Assembly: GCA_035356615.1 (NCBI GenBank)
Contig: DAOQSN010000050.1
Location: forward strand, 1 to 26,853
Length of the DNA stretch: 26,853 bases
From: JAKQDH01 sp029558835
GTDB lineage: Bacteria > Planctomycetota > Phycisphaerae > UBA1845
Direction: 5' to 3'
A model generated the notes under the pieces. It saw only the letters and a program-made list of their open reading frames with translations, searched no databases and was not told the DNA's origin. How positions within the stretch are numbered: position 1 is the first letter of the stretch; every line of letters starts with the position of its first letter. Positions 23,233 through 26,853 of this stretch are shown in pieces. Position numbers and translations under genes: made by a program.

Positions 23233-23541
23233 AAGTTCTGGAACTTACGAAGACGGGTCCGACCCGATAACATCCTCGGTAGAACTGCGCAAATGGGGAA
23301 CTGCGAGGGTGGAAAACCGGGAGGGTGGCATGCCCAAGCCGAAGGCGCCGGCATGCTCCGACGGCAGGCACCTGCTTGGGGAGAGAGCATGGCGGCGCTG
23401 CGCTTGGCCATGCCACCCCTGTACCACGTGCTGGTTTTCGTCTCTTGCGAAGCTGTTCAAGCCTTTGTGGGCGCGAACGCCGACGGTGCAGGGGGCAGTG
23501 GATTCGAAGCCTAATGAGGATTGAGGGAGGGTAGCGTTCCG
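23233..23541. other. Spacer between polyprenyl synthase and dxs, carrying a REP-like element
   Basis: About 310 bases lie between two isoprenoid genes in the same direction. The main feature is the composite palindrome at 23323-23418. A GAGGGAGGG ribosome binding site precedes dxs at 23523-23531. No protein-coding frame is convincing. Confidence 0.55.
23323..23418. repeat. Composite REP-like palindrome (GGGTGGCATG arms)
   Basis: GGGTGGCATG (23323-23332) and CATGCCACCC (23409-23418) pair perfectly; extended inward through CCAAGC, they match at 16 of 18 positions. Nested inside is CATGCTCC, later matched by GGGAGAGAGCATGG. The CATGCTC and GAGAGCATGGC ends resemble the REP units next to the RAYT gene, so this is probably a related, larger element. 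Confidence 0.55.
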
Positions 23542-25479
23542 GTGCGCTTGTTGCAGCACATTCAGTGCCCCGCCGACGTGCAGAAGCTGCCGCGTGACCA
23601 GCTTGCCGTGCTCGCCCAGGAAATACGCGACCGCATCATCGAAGTCGTCGGCCGCAACGGCGGGCATCTGACCAGCAACCTCGGCGTGGTCGAGTTGACC
23701 ATCGCCCTGCATCGCGTGTTCGACTTCCGGCAGGACCGGTTGCTGTGGGACGTCGGGCACCAGTGTTACCCGCACAAGCTGCTGACTGGGCGGCAGAGCC
23801 AGTTCGACACCTTGCGGCAGGCAGGGGGCGTCAGCGGCTTCCCCTGCCCCGAGGAGAGCGCGTACGACCTGTTCGCCGTCGGGCATGCGGGGACCGCAAT
23901 CGCTACCGCGATCGGCCTCGCCCGCGGGGATGCCCTGCTCGGGCGCGACAGCCGCATCGTCGCGGTGGTGGGCGATGCCAGCATCGTCAACGGCGTCTCC
24001 TTCGAGGCGCTCAACCACGCCGGCACGCTCAAGCGCCAGTTCCTGGTCATCCTCAACGACAACGAGTGGGGCATCTCACCGACGCAGGGCGGGATGGCCG
24101 CGCATCTGGCGAAGTTCCGCGCCAGCCAGTGGTACGAGGAACTCAAGGCCCGCACCAAGCAGATTCTGCCGAAGCTGCCGCTCGTCGGTAAGGCCGCGCT
24201 CGAGGCCCTCGTTCATCTGAAAGAAGGCATCAAGGCGACCGTCTCGCCCGGGCAGGTCTTCGAACCGCTGGGCTTCCAGTATGTCGGGCCGGTCGATGGG
24301 CACGACCTCAACGAACTGATCGAAACGCTGCGCATCGTGCAGCGGGCGAATCACCCGATCCTGCTGCACGTCTACACCGTCAAGGGCAAGGGCTACGACT
24401 GGGCGTCGGCGGAGCCGGGCAGGTTCCACAGCTCCAAGCCGTTCGTCGTCCGCGACGGCAAGGCCATCGTCAACGAGGGCACCGGGCGAAGCTGGACCCG
24501 CGCGTTCGTCGAGAACCTCGTCGAATTGGCGCAGGAAGACCCGCGCATCTTCGCACTGACCTCCGGCATGCCGGACGGAACGGGGCTCAACGAGTTCGCC
24601 CGGCGCTTCCCCGACCGGTTCCTCGACGTGGGGATTGCGGAAAGCTGCACGGTGGACATGGCCGCCGGCATGGCCCGGGCGGGTCTGCGGCCGGTGGTCG
24701 CGATCTACTCGACGTTCCTGCAGCGTGGGTTCGATCAGGTGTATCAGGAGGCCGCCCTGCAAGGGCTGCCCGTGCTCTTTTGCATGGATCGAGCCGGACT
24801 GGTCGGCTCCGACGGGGCGGTGCATCAGGGTTTCTGCGACATTGCCTACTTGCGCGGGCTGCCGGGGATGGTCCTGATGGCCCCCATCGACGAGCAGGAG
24901 CTGCGCGAAGCGCTGCGCCTCGCGTTGCGCTTGCAGCAGCCCTGCGCGATTCGCTATCCGCGGGACAAGGTCGCGCCGCCGATTCCGGACTGCACGCCGT
25001 TGGTCCCCGGCCAGGCGCGGCGCCTGCGCGACGGTGAGGCGGCCACCATTCTGGCCTACGGCACCACGGCGCTGCATGCCCTTGCCGCCGCCGAGGAGTT
25101 GGCGCAGGCGGGCGTCGAGGTGACCGTCGTGAATGCGCGCTTCGCCCAGCCGCTGGACCGGGCGATGGTACGGGCCGCCTTCGCCACGGGCCGACCGGTG
25201 GTCACCGTCGAGGATCACAGCGTGGTCGGCGGCTTCGGCGCGGGCGTGCTGGAGACCGCTCAGGAGTTGGGCGTGCTGCGGTCGGTGGCCGTGGCCCGCC
25301 TGGGCATGCCGGCCGACCGTTTCGTCGAACACGGCACCCGCGTGCAGCAGCTCGCCTGGTGCGGGTATGACACGGCGGGGATCGCCCAGACGGTGCGGCG
25401 GCTGTTGGCGACGGAGGCCGCGGCAACCGTGGTTCCCGGCCGAGGGCAACGCAAGCGGCGTTCCGTGGTGTCGGGCTGA
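23542..25479 (+). CDS. dxs: 1-deoxy-D-xylulose-5-phosphate synthase
   Basis: The GTG at 23542, ten bases after GAGGGAGGG, starts a 645-residue thiamine-diphosphate enzyme that condenses pyruvate and glyceraldehyde 3-phosphate, the entry step of the MEP isoprenoid pathway. Family landmarks are HLTSNLGVVELTIALH, DVGHQCYPHKLLTGR, LNDNEWGIS, YVGPVDGHD, VVAIYSTFLQRGFDQVYQE, DRAGLVGSDG with His428, and the C-terminal transketolase domain. Length is normal. Two motifs are unusual. The ThDP/Mg motif reads GDASIVNG (residues 144-151) where most DXS have GDGxxxxG. The segment with catalytic Glu367 reads AESCTV instead of AEQHAV. These may be lineage-typical. It follows the polyprenyl synthase gene in the same direction. 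Confidence 0.93.
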   Translation: MRLLQHIQCPADVQKLPRDQLAVLAQEIRDRIIEVVGRNGGHLTSNLGVVELTIALHRVFDFRQDRLLWDVGHQCYPHKLLTGRQSQFDTLRQAGGVSGFPCPEESAYDLFAVGHAGTAIATAIGLARGDALLGRDSRIVAVVGDASIVNGVSFEALNHAGTLKRQFLVILNDNEWGISPTQGGMAAHLAKFRASQWYEELKARTKQILPKLPLVGKAALEALVHLKEGIKATVSPGQVFEPLGFQYVGPVDGHDLNELIETLRIVQRANHPILLHVYTVKGKGYDWASAEPGRFHSSKPFVVRDGKAIVNEGTGRSWTRAFVENLVELAQEDPRIFALTSGMPDGTGLNEFARRFPDRFLDVGIAESCTVDMAAGMARAGLRPVVAIYSTFLQRGFDQVYQEAALQGLPVLFCMDRAGLVGSDGAVHQGFCDIAYLRGLPGMVLMAPIDEQELREALRLALRLQQPCAIRYPRDKVAPPIPDCTPLVPGQARRLRDGEAATILAYGTTALHALAAAEELAQAGVEVTVVNARFAQPLDRAMVRAAFATGRPVVTVEDHSVVGGFGAGVLETAQELGVLRSVAVARLGMPADRFVEHGTRVQQLAWCGYDTAGIAQTVRRLLATEAAATVVPGRGQRKRRSVVSG

Positions 25480-25546
25480 GTCCACACAGCGTCGTCCGCA
25501 TCCGTGTGGTCCGTGCGCACCACCACACCCGGCAAGCGCCAGCCAC

Positions 25547-26809
25547 GACCCGCTCGGCCGGGCGCTGGGGCTGAAGCACGTCGAGAACCCGGGCGGCAAT
25601 GAGACGCTCACCGACCTCATCACCTACGCCTACACCGGCAGCGGGCGGATGGTTGGCAAGGAGTGGGGTCCCAGCGCGGGCCGGGCGGTGACGTTGAGTC
25701 TGACGGCCGGCGGGCTGGACCGTTTCGGGCGGCCGGCCGATCTGCACTATCAACATGACCGCACCACGATCCACCGCTACCAGTACGGCTGCGACAACGC
25801 CGGCAATCGGCAGTTCGCGCGCCTCGAGCAGCGCGGCCACGACAATGACCGGTCCTGGCTGTACGGCTACGACCGGCTGAACCGGCTGACGCTGGCCGAG
25901 TGTGGGCACCTCAACGCCGGCAACGACGGCTTCACGCTCGGGCCGGTGACGCCCAAGGCGCAGGCGTGGAAGCTGGACCTGCTGGGCAACTGGTCGGGCG
26001 GCGGGGAGAATCTCGACAGTCTCCAGCGTTTTGCCGACGGCGATGGGCAGTACGACCCGGAGCAGGGTGATGCCCTGCTCCTGCAAGACCACCACGCCGT
26101 CAACGCTGTCAACGCGATCACGCAGCGGATGGTCAGCCTCTTCAGCGTCCCGCCGCTCGGCTGGCTGGCCGACTTCAGCCACGACGCGGCCGGCAGCGTC
26201 ACCAACGACGGGCACTATACCTACACCTACGACGCCTGGAACCGCGTCGTCGAGGTGCGCCACCCCAGCACGCAGCACCTGATCGCGTTTTACCGTTACG
26301 ACGCCCTCGGCCGGCGGATCAACAAGGTCGTGGACAACTCCGGCGGCCTCGACACGACGGACGACGGCGACTTCTTCTATTACGACGGCAACCGCGTCAT
26401 CGTCCATCAGCACAACCCGGCCACGGGTGACCCCGTCCAGCGCGAGTACGTCTTCGGCCAGGAGTACATCGACGAGGCCGTCGCCCAGTACGACACCGTG
26501 GGCACCGGCAGTCCAGTCCTCTACTACCTCCTCATTGACGCCAACTACAACGTCGTGGCGATGGTAGCGTCCGACGGCGACCTGTACGAGCAATACCGCT
26601 ACTGGCCCTACGGAACGGTGCTGGCCGCCGACGAGGACCACGACGGCAACGGCACGATAGCCCCGATCGCCGACCTCAAAACCCTCGCCACCAACCTCGG
26701 CCACCAGGGCCTCTGCCACGACCGCGCGGTTACGGGTCGCGCGGGCGCCGCGGCGCGCGCAGCTTCCGCAGTCGGAGCGCGGAATCAGCGCTGGGCTACC
26801 CGGTGGTGA
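25547..26809 (+). pseudogene. 5'-truncated RHS/YD-repeat protein remnant
   Basis: The translation is rich in RHS/YD units: DPLGRALGL, LYGYDRLNRLT, FSHDAAGSVTNDGHYTYTYD followed by AWNRVVEV, FYRYDALGRRI, FFYYDGNRVI and YLLIDANYNVVAMV with EQYRYWPYG. The frame is open back into the end of dxs, but no ATG, GTG or ribosome binding site lies between the dxs stop and the first repeat, so the N-terminal part has been lost. At the other end the expected hyperconserved RHS core (GLYYxRARYYDP-like) is absent: after GHQGL the frame turns into Arg/Ala-rich sequence and stops at 26809. RHS proteins are large secreted polymorphic-toxin or surface proteins; this fragment is probably not expressed. Confidence 0.7.
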
Positions 26810-26853
26810 AGGGCCCGCAGCAGATCACGCTGTTCGACGATTCCGACCAGCCG
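26755..26853 (+). other. Open frame at the right edge in a different phase from the RHS remnant
   Basis: In another forward frame the last bases read ESALGYPVVKGPQQITLFDDSDQP up to the window edge, which looks more protein-like than the RHS frame at the same place. It may be the start of a different broken gene or a frameshifted continuation. It runs off the window, so no call is possible. Confidence 0.25.

Noticed and set aside
24076..25623. A 515-codon minus-strand open frame opposite dxs
   Set aside because: It is a shadow of the dxs reading frame; no motif or ribosome binding site.
25202..26719. A 505-codon minus-strand open frame opposite the RHS remnant
   Set aside because: Val/Ala/Arg-rich antisense translation with no motifs, while the plus strand shows clear YD repeats.

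Overview
The window is GC-rich, gene-sparse bacterial chromosome that reads best as a planctomycete (Planctomycetota, possibly Phycisphaerae-like). This is an inference. It rests on an ExeA/GspA-type ATPase, a GH172 (DUF2961) lipoprotein, a dockerin-like DxDGDxDVDL motif, a degenerate RHS/YD-repeat gene, long repeat-filled intergenic regions and high GC. No rRNA, tRNA or CRISPR array was seen.

Layout, left to right. (1) 147-2739, minus: the ATPase and permease of a ribose/monosaccharide-type ABC importer, overlapping by 32 bp, with no binding-protein gene in view. (2) 3258-5264, plus: a secreted GH172-family lipoprotein, divergent from the importer across a repeat-rich spacer. (3) 5675-10798, minus: a 1707-residue protein with an ExeA-like AAA ATPase head joined to a coiled coil of about 1300 residues. 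(4) 10799-12221: a gene graveyard with palindromic repeats, a frameshifted C-terminal fragment of a lipoprotein whose intact paralogue lies at 14374-15519, and, abutting it on the other strand, a frameshifted dockerin-like tail. (5) 12496-14185, plus: a UspA-like protein and an atypical SDR/NAD(P)-binding protein. (6) 14374-15519, minus: the intact lipoprotein paralogue. (7) 16114-18390, minus: a 758-residue unrecognised protein with a zinc-ribbon-like CxxC pair and a C-terminal D...ExK nuclease-like motif. Its codon usage is less GC-biased than that of its neighbours. This is the best candidate for an undescribed, perhaps defence-related, gene. (8) 18705-20342, plus: a two-domain ABC permease of the FbpB type with no partners nearby. 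(9) 20790-25479, plus: adenylate kinase, a REP-associated Y1 transposase (RAYT) bracketed by its palindromic repeats, a polyprenyl (farnesyl-type) diphosphate synthase and DXP synthase. (10) 25547 to the right edge: an RHS remnant without a start codon.

Functional themes. The importer and the GH172 lipoprotein could form a small glycan-use locus. The polyprenyl synthase and DXS form an isoprenoid pair. The RAYT and palindromic elements in several spacers point to active or recent repeat dispersal, and the fragments in regions 4 and 10 show continuing gene decay. Family assignments come from reading motifs by eye; no database search was possible.
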